Positions 33,509-42,707 of a stretch of 64,000 bases of DNA are shown in pieces. The notes under the pieces were generated by a model. That model did no database searches. It saw only the letters and a program-made list of their open reading frames with translations, and had not been told where the DNA came from. Numbering within the stretch: position 1 is the stretch's first letter; each line of letters opens with the position of its first letter. Source of the DNA: an uncultured Pelagibacteraceae bacterium (GTDB lineage: Bacteria; Pseudomonadota; Alphaproteobacteria; Pelagibacterales; Pelagibacteraceae); NCBI GenBank assembly GCA_902605865.1, contig CACLEJ010000003.1, positions 62,001 through 126,000 on the forward strand. Reading direction: 5' to 3'. The translations under genes were made by a program, and so were the position numbers.

Positions 33509-34543
33509 ATGAATTATAAAAAACTAGGAAATACAGACCTAAATGTGAGTACAATTTGTCTTGGGACAATGACTTGGGGTGAACAAAATACCCAAAATGA
33601 GGCATTTGAACAAATGGATTACTCTTTAGATAATGGAGTAAATTTTTGGGATACGGCAGAGTTGTATGCCGTGCCCCCGAAAGCAGAAACATATGGTCAT
33701 ACTGAAAGTATTATTGGTAATTGGTTTGAAAAAACAAAAAAAAGAAGAGACGTAATTCTTGCGTCCAAAGTGGGTGGTCCTAGCAGAAAATATATGAGAA
33801 ACGGAGAGAACAGCTTCACTGGAAAGAATTTAGAGAATGCACTGCATGGAAGTCTAAAAAGATTAAAAACTGATTATATTGATCTTTATCAATTGCATTG
33901 GCCTGAAAGAAACGTAAATAACTTTGGAAGATTGGGTTATGAACATAAAGAAAATGACTGGAATAAATTTGAAGATGTTTTAGAAAATTTAAAAAAATTT
34001 ATAGAGGAAGGCAAAATTAGGTATGTTGGTTTGTCAAATGAAACCCCATGGGGAGTTATGAATTATCTTCAACTTGCTAGAGATAAAGATTTACCAAGAA
34101 TGATGTCAATTCAAAATCCATATAGTTTATTAAACAGGTCTTATGAAGTTGGTTTAGCAGAAGTATCTATCAGAGAAAATATAGGGTGTTTGTCATATTC
34201 ACCTTTGGCTAGTGGTTATTTAACAGGCAAATATAGAAATAAACAATTTCCAAAAGGATCAAGAATGGAAAGAGATTTTGATTTTTGGACAAGGTATAGA
34301 AAACCAAATATGGAAGAGGCTGTTGAAGATTATTACAAAATTAGTCAAAAATTTGATCTGGATATGAGTCAAATGTCTATAAAATTCTGTGAAGTTCAAG
34401 ACTTTATGACTAGCGTAATTATTGGAGCAACAACTATGGAGCAGTTGAAAACTAACGTAGAAAGTGTAAAAGTGAATCTTGATAGTGAAGTAATAAAAGA
34501 AATAAATAATGTACAAAAAAAATATCCTAATCCATGTCCATAA
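33509..34543 (+). CDS. tas: aldo/keto reductase, Tas family
   Basis: An NADPH-dependent aldo/keto reductase TIM barrel of 344 residues. The opening MNYKKLGNTDLNVSTICLGT then MTWGEQNTQNEA, the catalytic Tyr in DTAELYAVPP, Lys in LASKVGGPSR and His in YQLHWPERN complete the tetrad. Close likeness to E. coli Tas (TFGEQN, YPVPPRPET, GNWL, SGPSR) supports the name. In E. coli Tas can replace prephenate dehydrogenase when overexpressed; its normal role is unclear. It overlaps the next gene by ten bases. Confidence 0.92.
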   Translation: MNYKKLGNTDLNVSTICLGTMTWGEQNTQNEAFEQMDYSLDNGVNFWDTAELYAVPPKAETYGHTESIIGNWFEKTKKRRDVILASKVGGPSRKYMRNGENSFTGKNLENALHGSLKRLKTDYIDLYQLHWPERNVNNFGRLGYEHKENDWNKFEDVLENLKKFIEEGKIRYVGLSNETPWGVMNYLQLARDKDLPRMMSIQNPYSLLNRSYEVGLAEVSIRENIGCLSYSPLASGYLTGKYRNKQFPKGSRMERDFDFWTRYRKPNMEEAVEDYYKISQKFDLDMSQMSIKFCEVQDFMTSVIIGATTMEQLKTNVESVKVNLDSEVIKEINNVQKKYPNPCP

Positions 34544-35046
34544 TTAAAAAAATATTTGTAAAAACACTAATATTTTCTGCATTTTCAATAACTTTTGCTC
34601 AGTCTGAAGATTTAACAAAATTAGGTACATTTAAAGACTGGAATGCAGTTGCAGTTTTTAATGAAACTGGCAAAATCTGTTTCGCTTATTCCGTTCCAGT
34701 TAGACAATCTCCTAAAGCGAGTAATAGAGAAGCTAGATTATTTGTTTCATTTAGACCTGAAGACAAAATTTCAGATGAAGTGAGCATAACATCTGGTTAC
34801 GATTTTAATCCACAAAACTCTATTTTAGCCACATCGGGTAAATCTAAATTTGAATTTGATCTACCACAAAATAAATTTGCTTGGATTTCAAGTGGAAAAA
34901 CAGAACAAAAAATAATTAAAAGAATGAAAAAGGCATCTAGACTAATGATAACTGCTTATAAACAAAGTGGTACTCAAACTACTGATGACTATTCTTTAAT
35001 GGGTTTTACAAAAGCTTATAACGCTGCAAAAAAAAGCTGCACTTAA
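34534..35046 (+). CDS. periplasmic IalB-like protein
   Basis: A 170-residue secreted protein with a signal peptide (VKTLIFSAFSITFA-QS). GTFKDWNAVAVFNETGKICFAYSVP resembles the start of the invasion-associated locus B family common in alphaproteobacteria (F-x-D-W ... C-x-x-x). A C-terminal Cys (KKSCT) can pair with the first Cys, as in IalB. The link is by pattern only. It overlaps tas and ends directly before argG, so these three are one transcription unit. Confidence 0.65.
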   Translation: MSIIKKIFVKTLIFSAFSITFAQSEDLTKLGTFKDWNAVAVFNETGKICFAYSVPVRQSPKASNREARLFVSFRPEDKISDEVSITSGYDFNPQNSILATSGKSKFEFDLPQNKFAWISSGKTEQKIIKRMKKASRLMITAYKQSGTQTTDDYSLMGFTKAYNAAKKSCT

Positions 35047-36231
35047 ATGAAAAGACAAAAGAAGATTGTACTCGCCTATTCAGGTGGTTTGGATACGTCT
35101 ATTATTCTTAAATGGCTTCAGGAAAATTATGATGCCGAAGTTATAGCATACACTGCTGATGTTGGACAGGAAATGCATAGAAAAAAAATAATTAAGAATG
35201 CAAAAAAATTGGGAGTTAAAAAAATCATAATTCAAGATTTAAAGAACATTTTTGTAAAGGATTATGTATATCCAATGATTAGAGGTCATGCTCTTTATGA
35301 AGGTGTTTATTTATTAGGAACATCAATTGCTAGACCATTAATTGCAAAAGATCAAATTAGAGTAGCTAAAAAATTTAATGCTTATGCTGTCTCACATGGT
35401 TCAACAGGAAAAGGAAATGATCAAGTAAGATTTGAATTAGGATATCATTACTTTGGTCCTAAAATTAAAATAATTGCGCCATGGAGAATTTGGAAATTAA
35501 AATCAAGAACCGATCTTATTAATTATGCAAAAAAACATGGAATACCAATTCCAAAAGACAAAAAAGGTGCACCACCTTTTTCGGTTGATGATAATTTATT
35601 TCATACTTCTACAGAGGGAAAAGTTTTAGAAAATCCTAGAAATTCAGCACCTGAATTTATTTTTCAAAGAACAACCTCTCCTGAAAAAGCTCCAAATAAG
35701 GCAAGTTTTATAACAATTAATTATAAGAACGGCGACCCAGTAGGTTTGAATGGAAAAAAGTTATCTCCAGCCAAAGTATTGAGTAAACTCAATCAATTAG
35801 CTGGCAAAAATGGAATAGGAAGAGTGGATTTAGTCGAGAATAGATTTATTGGAATAAAGTCTAGAGGAGTTTATGAAACTCCTGGAGGAACATTATTGCT
35901 TGTGGCACACAGAGCAATAGAATCTGTTACTCTAGATAAAGATACAATGCATAAAAAAGATGAGGTTATGCCGAGGTATGCAGAGCTCGTTTATAATGGT
36001 TATTGGTATTCTAAGGAAAGATTTAAACTACAAAAAATAGTCGATCTAAAAAGAAATAAAGTGAATGGATCAGTTAAACTAAAACTTTATAAAGGTAATA
36101 TTACAATTCAATCAAGACAAACTTCCAGTAATGCTTACTCAATGAAAAAAGTCTCTTTCGAGGAAAATAAAACTTTCAACAAATCAAACGTTGAAAGATT
36201 TATCAACTTGCATAAGAAAAAATTAAGATAA
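35047..36231 (+). CDS. argG: argininosuccinate synthase
   Basis: Joins citrulline and aspartate with ATP in arginine synthesis, 394 residues. The PP-motif LAYSGGLDTSIILKWL is at the N-terminus. ATP and citrulline sites YAVSHGSTGKGNDQVRFE and KSRTDLINYA are present, and YETPGGTLLLVAHRAIE closes the synthetase domain. Length is close to the normal ~400. It starts directly after the IalB-like stop. No other arginine gene is nearby. Confidence 0.97.
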   Translation: MKRQKKIVLAYSGGLDTSIILKWLQENYDAEVIAYTADVGQEMHRKKIIKNAKKLGVKKIIIQDLKNIFVKDYVYPMIRGHALYEGVYLLGTSIARPLIAKDQIRVAKKFNAYAVSHGSTGKGNDQVRFELGYHYFGPKIKIIAPWRIWKLKSRTDLINYAKKHGIPIPKDKKGAPPFSVDDNLFHTSTEGKVLENPRNSAPEFIFQRTTSPEKAPNKASFITINYKNGDPVGLNGKKLSPAKVLSKLNQLAGKNGIGRVDLVENRFIGIKSRGVYETPGGTLLLVAHRAIESVTLDKDTMHKKDEVMPRYAELVYNGYWYSKERFKLQKIVDLKRNKVNGSVKLKLYKGNITIQSRQTSSNAYSMKKVSFEENKTFNKSNVERFINLHKKKLR

Positions 36232-36316
36232 AATAAAGAAATTATTTTCCAATAATAAAAGACTCCAGTTTGGTTTTTTTGAGCTCTTTACATTTTTAAA
36301 ATTTAAATTATTAAAA

Positions 36317-37474
36317 ATGAAATTTAAAATTATGAATTTAAAACCAACAAGACAAACAGCTATTGAAAATCTCAATACCTTTATTGAAGAGAATTTAGAG
36401 GAATATTCAAGGCTAAGAAATTTTGATTTTGGTCCCGATAAACGATCTAACACATCTTGCTTATCACCATATATAACACATGGAGTGATTAATGAAAAGG
36501 AAGTGATTAGTAAATCACTAGAAAGATTTTCCTTTTCAAAAAATGAAAAATTTATTCAAGAAGTTCTATGGAGAACTTATTGGAAAGGATGGATGGAACT
36601 TCGATCTGGAGTATGGGATGATTATTTATTAGATTTAAAAAGAATAAAAGAAGATTTTAAAGATAATAAAAGTTACTTAAATGCCATTGAAGGTAAAACT
36701 AACATTGAATGTTTTAATGAGTGGGTAAATGAATTAAAGACTTATAATTATTTGCATAATCATACCAGAATGTGGTTTGCGAGCATTTGGATATTTACAC
36801 TAAACCTACCTTGGCAACTTGGTGCAGAGTTTTTTATGCAACACTTGTATGACGGTGATACTGCATCAAATACTTTAGGTTGGCGTTGGGTTGCAGGTAT
36901 TCAAACTCAAGGGAAACATTATCTTGCAAGTGAATGGAATATAAAAAAATTTACAAATAATAGATTTGAAAATATAAAACTTAACGAAAATGCACCCCCA
37001 ATAATAAGTGATAAAAATTATACTATTCTTCTTAAAACTTTTGAAAATCCGATAAATATTGAAGAAAAAAACTTATTAGTTTTTGAAAATAACTTAGCAT
37101 TTGAAATCACTGACTTTGCAATTCAAAAATTCAAAAAAATTCTTCTTATTGATAATAAAAATGAAAATAGAAATATTAAACTCAGTGAAAATGTATTGAA
37201 TTTTAAGGTTAGTTTAATTGAGGAACAAAAGAAAAGGTTAGAGGAAAAATCAATTAATTGTGAGATTATTGATATAAACGGAATTAAAAACTTAGAAAGT
37301 TGTTACTGCCTTTATCCAACCGTTGGAGAAAATTTAGATTACATAAATCAAAACTCACTAAAAAATATTGAGTTTCTTTATAGAAAATTAGATCAAAATT
37401 CATGGAAGTTTTGTAACAAAGGTTTTTTTAACTTTAAAAAATATATTCCTAAAATAGTTGAAAACCTTGAATAA
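36317..37474 (+). CDS. photolyase/cryptochrome-like protein with FAD domain first
   Basis: A 385-residue protein. Residues 1-~225 are the photolyase FAD-binding helical domain: LRNFDFGPDKRSNTSCLSPY (phosphate/FAD loop), EVLWRTYWKGW, HNHTRMWFASIWI, LPWQLGAEFFMQHLYDGD, and NTLGWRWVAGIQTQGKHYL. The usual N-terminal antenna domain is missing before it. Instead the C-terminal ~130 residues (from about 252, LLVFENNLAFEITDFAIQKF, then KKILLIDN) look like an alpha/beta domain of antenna type, as if permuted. Possible roles are DNA repair under light or light sensing. It could instead be a lineage-specific FAD protein. Confidence 0.8.
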   Translation: MKFKIMNLKPTRQTAIENLNTFIEENLEEYSRLRNFDFGPDKRSNTSCLSPYITHGVINEKEVISKSLERFSFSKNEKFIQEVLWRTYWKGWMELRSGVWDDYLLDLKRIKEDFKDNKSYLNAIEGKTNIECFNEWVNELKTYNYLHNHTRMWFASIWIFTLNLPWQLGAEFFMQHLYDGDTASNTLGWRWVAGIQTQGKHYLASEWNIKKFTNNRFENIKLNENAPPIISDKNYTILLKTFENPINIEEKNLLVFENNLAFEITDFAIQKFKKILLIDNKNENRNIKLSENVLNFKVSLIEEQKKRLEEKSINCEIIDINGIKNLESCYCLYPTVGENLDYINQNSLKNIEFLYRKLDQNSWKFCNKGFFNFKKYIPKIVENLE

Positions 37475-37515
37475 ATTGTAATTGAAATTTTTTTAATTTA
37501 TGAGATAAAAATGAT

Positions 37516-37752
37516 ATGCAAAACCCACAAATACTAGAAATAATTGATAATTTAAAAGGTAGAAAAAATTACGAAGAAAAAAAAGCCTCTAAGCTAGGGT
37601 TTAAATCTCTTTATGCATATTTTGAAAATAAACTTTTACAAGAAAAAATTACCCTAGAAGAAAGTGCAAAAGAGTTAGAAATAGCAAAGGCTGAAGCAGC
37701 GTTATTAAATGAAAAAAAAAGCAAGCCAAAAAAAACTTGCGGCTGTTGCTAA
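37516..37752 (+). CDS. small protein with C-terminal CGCC
   Basis: A 78-residue cytoplasmic protein. ILDNL-type helix start (ILEIIDNLKGRKNYEEKKAS), a Lys/Glu/Ala-rich helix in the middle, then KPKKTCGCC at the very end, three Cys in the last four residues. The Cys tail could bind metal or be modified. I recognise no family. It lies 41 bases after the photolyase-like gene and its stop overlaps the convergent metallo-hydrolase by four bases. Confidence 0.65.
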   Translation: MQNPQILEIIDNLKGRKNYEEKKASKLGFKSLYAYFENKLLQEKITLEESAKELEIAKAEAALLNEKKSKPKKTCGCC

Positions 37753-38807
37753 AGTCCTAAACTTTTAAGAGACTGAAATTCTCCAATTTTGAAAATAATT
37801 GCATCCTCTCTTTTAAAACCATATTCTTCAGCATTATTTTTAAATCTAACTGGAGGTTCCATTATTGGTTCTAAAGATAAAACAAAAGTTCCCCAATGCA
37901 TCCCTAATACTTTTTTGCTTTTTAGATCTCTTGCAATACTGAGAGCTTCTTCGGGATTGGTGTGGTAAGAAGATTTATCTTTATTTGGAGATAATGGATA
38001 AAAATTATAAGCACCAATATTAATAAAAGTTAAATCAATAGGCCCATACTTTTCACCTAATTCTTTATAAACATTTCCTACACCAGTGTCACACGCAAAA
38101 AGTATTTTTTTATTTTTATATTCGATTAAGAAATTTCCCCATAATGTTTTGTTAGTATCAGTCAAACTTCTTTTCGACCAGTGAATTGCGGGTACTAGTG
38201 TTACTTTTAGGTTTTCATTAACTTTGATTTCATCATACCAATCCATTTCGTTTACATCTTTATATTTGTTTCTTGTAAAATATTTTCCAAGTTTTAAAGG
38301 AAGTAGAACCTTTGTGTCTTTGAAAGGAAATTTTCTAATGGTAGTCATATCTTGGTGATCGTAATGATTATGTGTAAGAAGAAATAAATCAGTTTTTGGA
38401 ATTTCATTTAAGTTTAAGGCTGTTTTAGTAAATCTTTTTGGACCAAAAATTAAAGGTCCTGCATTTTTTGAAAAGACTGGATCAGTTATTATTGTTGTAT
38501 TTCCAAGCTTAATTAAGAAAGTTGCATGTCCTATCCAGCCAACATAATCTTCATTTTTTAGATTTTCTAAATCTAAAAGTACTTTTTGTTTTTTAACAAC
38601 GTGATCTTCAGGAATAGCCATATCAAGTTTTTTTTTTTCCTTATTAAATATTTTAAATGACCACTTAAAATTTGAGTTTCTTTCTGGAGATCCTTCAGGA
38701 TTCCTAAAACTACCGTCTGGTAAATGATGATAAGGTGTTTTTTCCATAGCTAATATAAAAGAATTATAAATAAAAAATATAACAATTAAAATTGTTAACT
38801 TTGACAA
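37749..38807 (-). CDS. metallo-beta-lactamase-fold hydrolase, NAPE-PLD-like
   Basis: A 352-residue exported or membrane-anchored zinc hydrolase. An N-terminal hydrophobic stretch (LTILIVIFFIYNSFILA) is followed by DGSFRNPEG, WIGHATFLIKLG, the metal motif THNHYDHQD, and further metal His/Asp in PAIHWSKR, FACDTGVG and GMHWGTF. The order and WIGHATFL are typical of the N-acyl-phosphatidylethanolamine phospholipase D group. The start codon appears to be TTG; the internal ATG at 38747 would lose the signal. It lies six bases after folD and is probably in the folD operon. Confidence 0.88.
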   Translation of the reverse strand: MSKLTILIVIFFIYNSFILAMEKTPYHHLPDGSFRNPEGSPERNSNFKWSFKIFNKEKKKLDMAIPEDHVVKKQKVLLDLENLKNEDYVGWIGHATFLIKLGNTTIITDPVFSKNAGPLIFGPKRFTKTALNLNEIPKTDLFLLTHNHYDHQDMTTIRKFPFKDTKVLLPLKLGKYFTRNKYKDVNEMDWYDEIKVNENLKVTLVPAIHWSKRSLTDTNKTLWGNFLIEYKNKKILFACDTGVGNVYKELGEKYGPIDLTFINIGAYNFYPLSPNKDKSSYHTNPEEALSIARDLKSKKVLGMHWGTFVLSLEPIMEPPVRFKNNAEEYGFKREDAIIFKIGEFQSLKSLGL

Positions 38808-38813
38808 TAATCT

Positions 38814-39662
38814 TTAGTTGTTTAAGGTTCTTTTGAAACACTCAATTGTATTTTTTAACAAACAAGCAATTGTCATTGGTCCAACTCCTCCTGGAACTGG
38901 AGTTAAAGCTTTTGCAACTTTTGAAACCTCTTCAAAATCAACATCACCTACTAAACCATTTTCTGTTTTGTTTATTCCAACATCAATAACTATTGCATCT
39001 TTTTTCACCCAATTACCTTTTATAAGTTCAGGAATTCCAACAGCAGCAACAATAACATCTGCTTCTAAACATTCATGCTGAAGGTCTTTTGTTTTTGAGT
39101 GAGTAATTGTTACCGTACAATCTTCTTGAAGTAAAAGTTGTGCCATAGCTTTACCATTCAAGTTTGACCGCCCAATCATTACAGCTTTTTTTCCTGTTAA
39201 GTTAGGTTCTATTTTTTTTAATAAATAATAACATCCAAGAGGTGTACAAGGAATTGAACCTTGGTATCCAGATGAAAGATTGCCAACATTCATAGGATGT
39301 AAACCATCAACATCTTTGTGTGGTGAGATAGTTTCTATAACGTGTTGCTTGTTAATATGTTTTGGAAGCGGCAATTGAACCAAAATTCCTGAAACAGTTT
39401 CATCTTTGTTAAGTTCTTCAATTTTATCTAAGACTGTTTTTTCATCTACAGTATCTGGGTATTTAATAACTTCAGATTTTAAACCAACTTGCGTTGCTGA
39501 TTTTTCTTTATTTCTTACATAAATCTGACTTGGAGCTAAATCTCCGATTAAGATTACTGTAAGACCTGGAACTTTGTTATATTTTTCTCTCAGGCCATCT
39601 ACTTCAGTTTTTAATTCTTCTCTAAGTTCAGCCGATTGTTTTTTTCCGTCTATTAAAATCAT
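38814..39662 (-). CDS. folD: bifunctional methylene-THF dehydrogenase/cyclohydrolase
   Basis: Interconverts 5,10-methylene-, methenyl- and 10-formyl-tetrahydrofolate. VRNKEKSATQVGL carries the catalytic Lys, QLPLPKHINKQ the folate site, IGRSNLNGKAMAQLLL the dinucleotide site, and PGGVGPMTIACLL the closing motif. The open frame begins 14 codons earlier inside yggT; family length and the MILIDGKKQSAEL opening place the start at 39662. One-carbon metabolism is prominent in SAR11, so this enzyme is likely highly used. Confidence 0.96.
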   Translation of the reverse strand: MILIDGKKQSAELREELKTEVDGLREKYNKVPGLTVILIGDLAPSQIYVRNKEKSATQVGLKSEVIKYPDTVDEKTVLDKIEELNKDETVSGILVQLPLPKHINKQHVIETISPHKDVDGLHPMNVGNLSSGYQGSIPCTPLGCYYLLKKIEPNLTGKKAVMIGRSNLNGKAMAQLLLQEDCTVTITHSKTKDLQHECLEADVIVAAVGIPELIKGNWVKKDAIVIDVGINKTENGLVGDVDFEEVSKVAKALTPVPGGVGPMTIACLLKNTIECFKRTLNN

Positions 39663-39667
39663 GATTA

Positions 39668-39958
39668 TTAAAAAATAAGTGGTGCTATGTAGAGTTTCAT
39701 ACACATTTCTACAAACCAGATCAACAAAAGAAGAATAATAGGTGATATATCAAAAGCACCTAGACTTGGCAAAAAGCCCCTTATTTTATTAAGTATTGGA
39801 TCAGTAAGCTTATAAGTAAACTCTAATATTGAATAAACAAATCTATTTGAAGTATTTAAAACATTAAAAGCTATTAACCAGCTTATAACAACGTTAGCGA
39901 TTACTACATAAGAATACAATTTTAATAATTGTAAAGCTAAATAAAAAATAGCTATCAT
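39668..39958 (-). CDS. YggT family membrane protein
   Basis: A 96-residue protein with two hydrophobic segments. The conserved NRFVYSILEFTYKLTDPILN with IRGFLPSLGAFDISPIILLL is the YggT signature (T-x-P-x-L-x-x-x-R). YggT is linked to cell division or osmotic stress and commonly sits near folD, DUF167 or proC. It lies five bases before folD and overlaps the MscS gene by four bases. Confidence 0.92.
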   Translation of the reverse strand: MIAIFYLALQLLKLYSYVVIANVVISWLIAFNVLNTSNRFVYSILEFTYKLTDPILNKIRGFLPSLGAFDISPIILLLLIWFVEMCMKLYIAPLIF

Positions 39959-41040
39959 TTCTTCTCTACATATACAGAAGTGCTTGGGAAAGCAAAAGAC
40001 GCTTTATTACCCTCAACAATTTCTTTAATTTTAATTGCCAGTCTTTCTTTAACCAACAACATCTCGCTCCAACTATTTGTTTTTGTATAACATCTTACAT
40101 ACATATCTATTGAGCTATCAGCGAATTTATCAACTCTTACAGAAACACCAACTTTAGTGTCATAATCTTCTGAACTATTTATAAAATCTTCTATCTCATT
40201 TCTTATAGTTTTTAATTGTTCAACGGTAGAGTCGTACTGAAGAGTTATCGTCCAACTAATTCTCCAATTTGTAATTTGACTTTTATTAATTACAGCATTC
40301 TCTGCGAACTGGAAATTTGGAATAATTGCTAAAGACTTGTCAAATTTTCTTATAACAGTTGATCTAAAACCTATTTTTTCAACTACACCCTCAATTATTC
40401 CTTCAACTTCAATCCAATCACCCATTTTAAATCTTTTTTCAACAAGTACTAAAATTCCTGATATTAAATTTTTGAATAAATCTTGTGCTCCTAAAGCAAC
40501 TGCAACACCGAATAAACCAAGTCCTGCAATAATTGGACCAATTTTTATTCCCCATAATTCTAAAACAGCTGCAGCTCCTAAGATTAAAATTAAAATTTTT
40601 AATGATTTAATAATCCAGCCAATTAGTTCTCTAGTTAAAATTTTATCAAATCCACTTAGTATGTAGGAAATTGGTTCAATAATTTGATGAATAATCCAAA
40701 AAAGTAAAATCGTTATCAGCGTTCTATTTACATTATCTAAAAATAATCTCGTATCTTCTGCAAAAGACATATAGTAACTTGCAAAAAATACTCCAAGAAC
40801 AATTGGAAGAAATCTAGCTGGCCCCTCCATTGCCTTAACGAAGGTATCATCAAGTTTATTTGTAGTTCTCTTAGTAATTAGTTCTAATTTTTTAATGATT
40901 AATTTGCTAATTAACCCTCTAAAAACTAAGAATATGAAGAATATTCCAAGACCTATTAAGATCTCAACAAAGTTTACACCTAAAATTCCCTTTTGCCATA
41001 CAGACAAAAAAAGTCCTGAAAAATTCTCAAAAACACCCAT
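39955..41040 (-). CDS. small-conductance mechanosensitive channel family (MscS)
   Basis: A 361-residue membrane protein with four to five helices, then the pore helix and beta domain of MscS: GLFGVAVALGAQDLFKNLISGI with the following VEKRFKMGDWIEVEGIIEGVVE, and RKFDKSLAIIPNFQFAENAV. The Gly/Ala-rich pore helix and FxxGDxIEV are diagnostic. It is longer at the N-terminus than E. coli MscS (286). It opens under membrane tension to release solutes. Placed between hemD (two-base gap) and yggT. Confidence 0.93.
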   Translation of the reverse strand: MGVFENFSGLFLSVWQKGILGVNFVEILIGLGIFFIFLVFRGLISKLIIKKLELITKRTTNKLDDTFVKAMEGPARFLPIVLGVFFASYYMSFAEDTRLFLDNVNRTLITILLFWIIHQIIEPISYILSGFDKILTRELIGWIIKSLKILILILGAAAVLELWGIKIGPIIAGLGLFGVAVALGAQDLFKNLISGILVLVEKRFKMGDWIEVEGIIEGVVEKIGFRSTVIRKFDKSLAIIPNFQFAENAVINKSQITNWRISWTITLQYDSTVEQLKTIRNEIEDFINSSEDYDTKVGVSVRVDKFADSSIDMYVRCYTKTNSWSEMLLVKERLAIKIKEIVEGNKASFAFPSTSVYVEKK

Positions 41041-41042
41041 GG

Positions 41043-41741
41043 CTAAATTTTATATAGTAAAAACTCTTCTTCACCAGAGTTAAATAGAAAAATTTTTTTC
41101 CACTTAATCTCATTTAAAATTGCTGATGCTTTTTCACCCATGCACATCAAATTGGTATCCATCCAACTGTCTAAAAGATCATATTTTTTAAGTAAATTAA
41201 ATAAACTCTTAGCGCTATTTTCTGAGTAAACATAAATTATATCAGGGATTGAGGCTTTTAATTGTGCTCTAAATTCCTCTTTTATTTCTTGAGTTGATGA
41301 AACAGTATAGTTAATCAATCTCTTTATAGAATAACCTTCAGAAATTAGATCTTTATCTAACCTACTAGAAACTATCTCACCACTTACATAAAGAAGTGAT
41401 CCATTCTTTGAGTCGAAGTTTTGTAATATCAATTCTTTTAAATTATTTACGTTTCCTTCTGCAGAGATAATATTTTGAAAACCTTTTAGCTTTGCAACTT
41501 TTTCTGTTGCAGAACCAACACAATAACATTCAATTTTTTTATCAATTCTATTTAAATCTAAATTCTTAATCGCATTTGAACTTGTAAATATTATTCCCTT
41601 AAATTGGCTATAGTCCGGTTCCTCGTATTTAATTGGTTCAACTTTTATCACGGGTAAATGAGAAACTTTATGCCCTAAAGAACTAAATTTTAATATTAAT
41701 TCTTTACTATCCTCTAATGGTCTTGTTAATAAAATATGCAT
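41043..41741 (-). CDS. hemD: uroporphyrinogen-III synthase
   Basis: Closes and inverts ring D of hydroxymethylbilane in haem synthesis. A 232-residue protein with the two-lobe HemD pattern: ILLTRPLEDSKEL at the start, IIFTSSNAIKNL, ECYCVGSATEKVAKLKGF, YVSGEI and YSENSAKSLFNLL. HemD is poorly conserved, but the order with hemC, one base upstream, is decisive. Co-transcribed with hemC. Confidence 0.93.
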   Translation of the reverse strand: MHILLTRPLEDSKELILKFSSLGHKVSHLPVIKVEPIKYEEPDYSQFKGIIFTSSNAIKNLDLNRIDKKIECYCVGSATEKVAKLKGFQNIISAEGNVNNLKELILQNFDSKNGSLLYVSGEIVSSRLDKDLISEGYSIKRLINYTVSSTQEIKEEFRAQLKASIPDIIYVYSENSAKSLFNLLKKYDLLDSWMDTNLMCMGEKASAILNEIKWKKIFLFNSGEEEFLLYKI

Positions 41742-41742
41742 T

Positions 41743-42654
41743 TTACCTTTTATAAGATCCCTTTGACTCTGATTTTAATTTTTCTCCAATCTTAATACTT
41801 AAATCTTTAACCATTGTTTTATTTTCACTTTCTTCAACAAAAAATCTTTGTTTGCCATCTACTGAAAAAAGTTCAGCTTTTATATTTACAAGATCTTTAT
41901 CAATCTTTGCATACACACCAACTGCTGTATCGCAGTCACCCTCGAGTATTTTTAAGATTTTTCTTTCAGCATTTGCAATAATTCTGGACTGATCATCATT
42001 AATCTTTTCTAAGATATTAATTATTTCTTGGTCTTTTTCTCTACATTGTATGGCAATAATACCTTGTCCAGCACACGGTATTAATTCTTCAGTATTAAAT
42101 TCATGTGTAATTTTATTTGTCAAACCTAAAGCTTCAATGCCAGCTTTAGAAAGTAAAATTGCATCATAATCTCCATTCTCTAATTTTTTAATCCTAGTAT
42201 CCACATTTCCTCTTATTAATTTATAATCCAGATCTGATCTAATAGTTTTTAATTGGTATTCTCTTCTGTAAGAAGAAGTGCCTATTATCGAATTAGGTTT
42301 AAGGTCTAGAAAATTTATATTGTCGTTGCTAATAAAAATTTCATTGGGCGAATTTCTTTTTAAATAAAAATTTGTTATTAGCCCCTCTGTTTCAATTGAT
42401 GGCATATCTTTTAAAGCATGAACAGCTATATCAATATTGTTATTAATTAACTCTATTTCAATTTTTTTTGAAAATAATCCTTTTCCTCCAATGTTTGACA
42501 GCCTATCTTTTTGGTTTTCATCTCCACTTGTGACTATTTTTTTTGTTTCTATGTGGGTCGATGAAACTTTTTTAAGATGGTTTATCACTTTTTCGGTATA
42601 AATTTGAGCTAACTGACTTCCTCGAGTACCAATAATAATTTTATCCTTTTTCAT
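41743..42654 (-). CDS. hemC: hydroxymethylbilane synthase (porphobilinogen deaminase)
   Basis: Polymerises four porphobilinogens. The opening IIIGTRGSQLAQIYTEKV, DIAVHALKDMPS, and the dipyrromethane-cofactor Cys in LEGDCDTAVGVYA near residue 240 are all present; length 303 is normal. It is divergent from tsaD across a 53-base AT-rich spacer that must hold both promoters. Together with the nearby ccm genes it shows a complete path toward c-type haem proteins. Confidence 0.97.
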   Translation of the reverse strand: MKKDKIIIGTRGSQLAQIYTEKVINHLKKVSSTHIETKKIVTSGDENQKDRLSNIGGKGLFSKKIEIELINNNIDIAVHALKDMPSIETEGLITNFYLKRNSPNEIFISNDNINFLDLKPNSIIGTSSYRREYQLKTIRSDLDYKLIRGNVDTRIKKLENGDYDAILLSKAGIEALGLTNKITHEFNTEELIPCAGQGIIAIQCREKDQEIINILEKINDDQSRIIANAERKILKILEGDCDTAVGVYAKIDKDLVNIKAELFSVDGKQRFFVEESENKTMVKDLSIKIGEKLKSESKGSYKR

Positions 42655-42707
42655 ATTCTTATTTTTATTACATTCTTATAGTTTAATTGTATTAATTATA
42701 AATATTT

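Noticed and set aside
39663-39704. 14-codon extension of folD into yggT
   Set aside because: It overlaps yggT and FolD proteins start at M-I-L-I-D-G-K.
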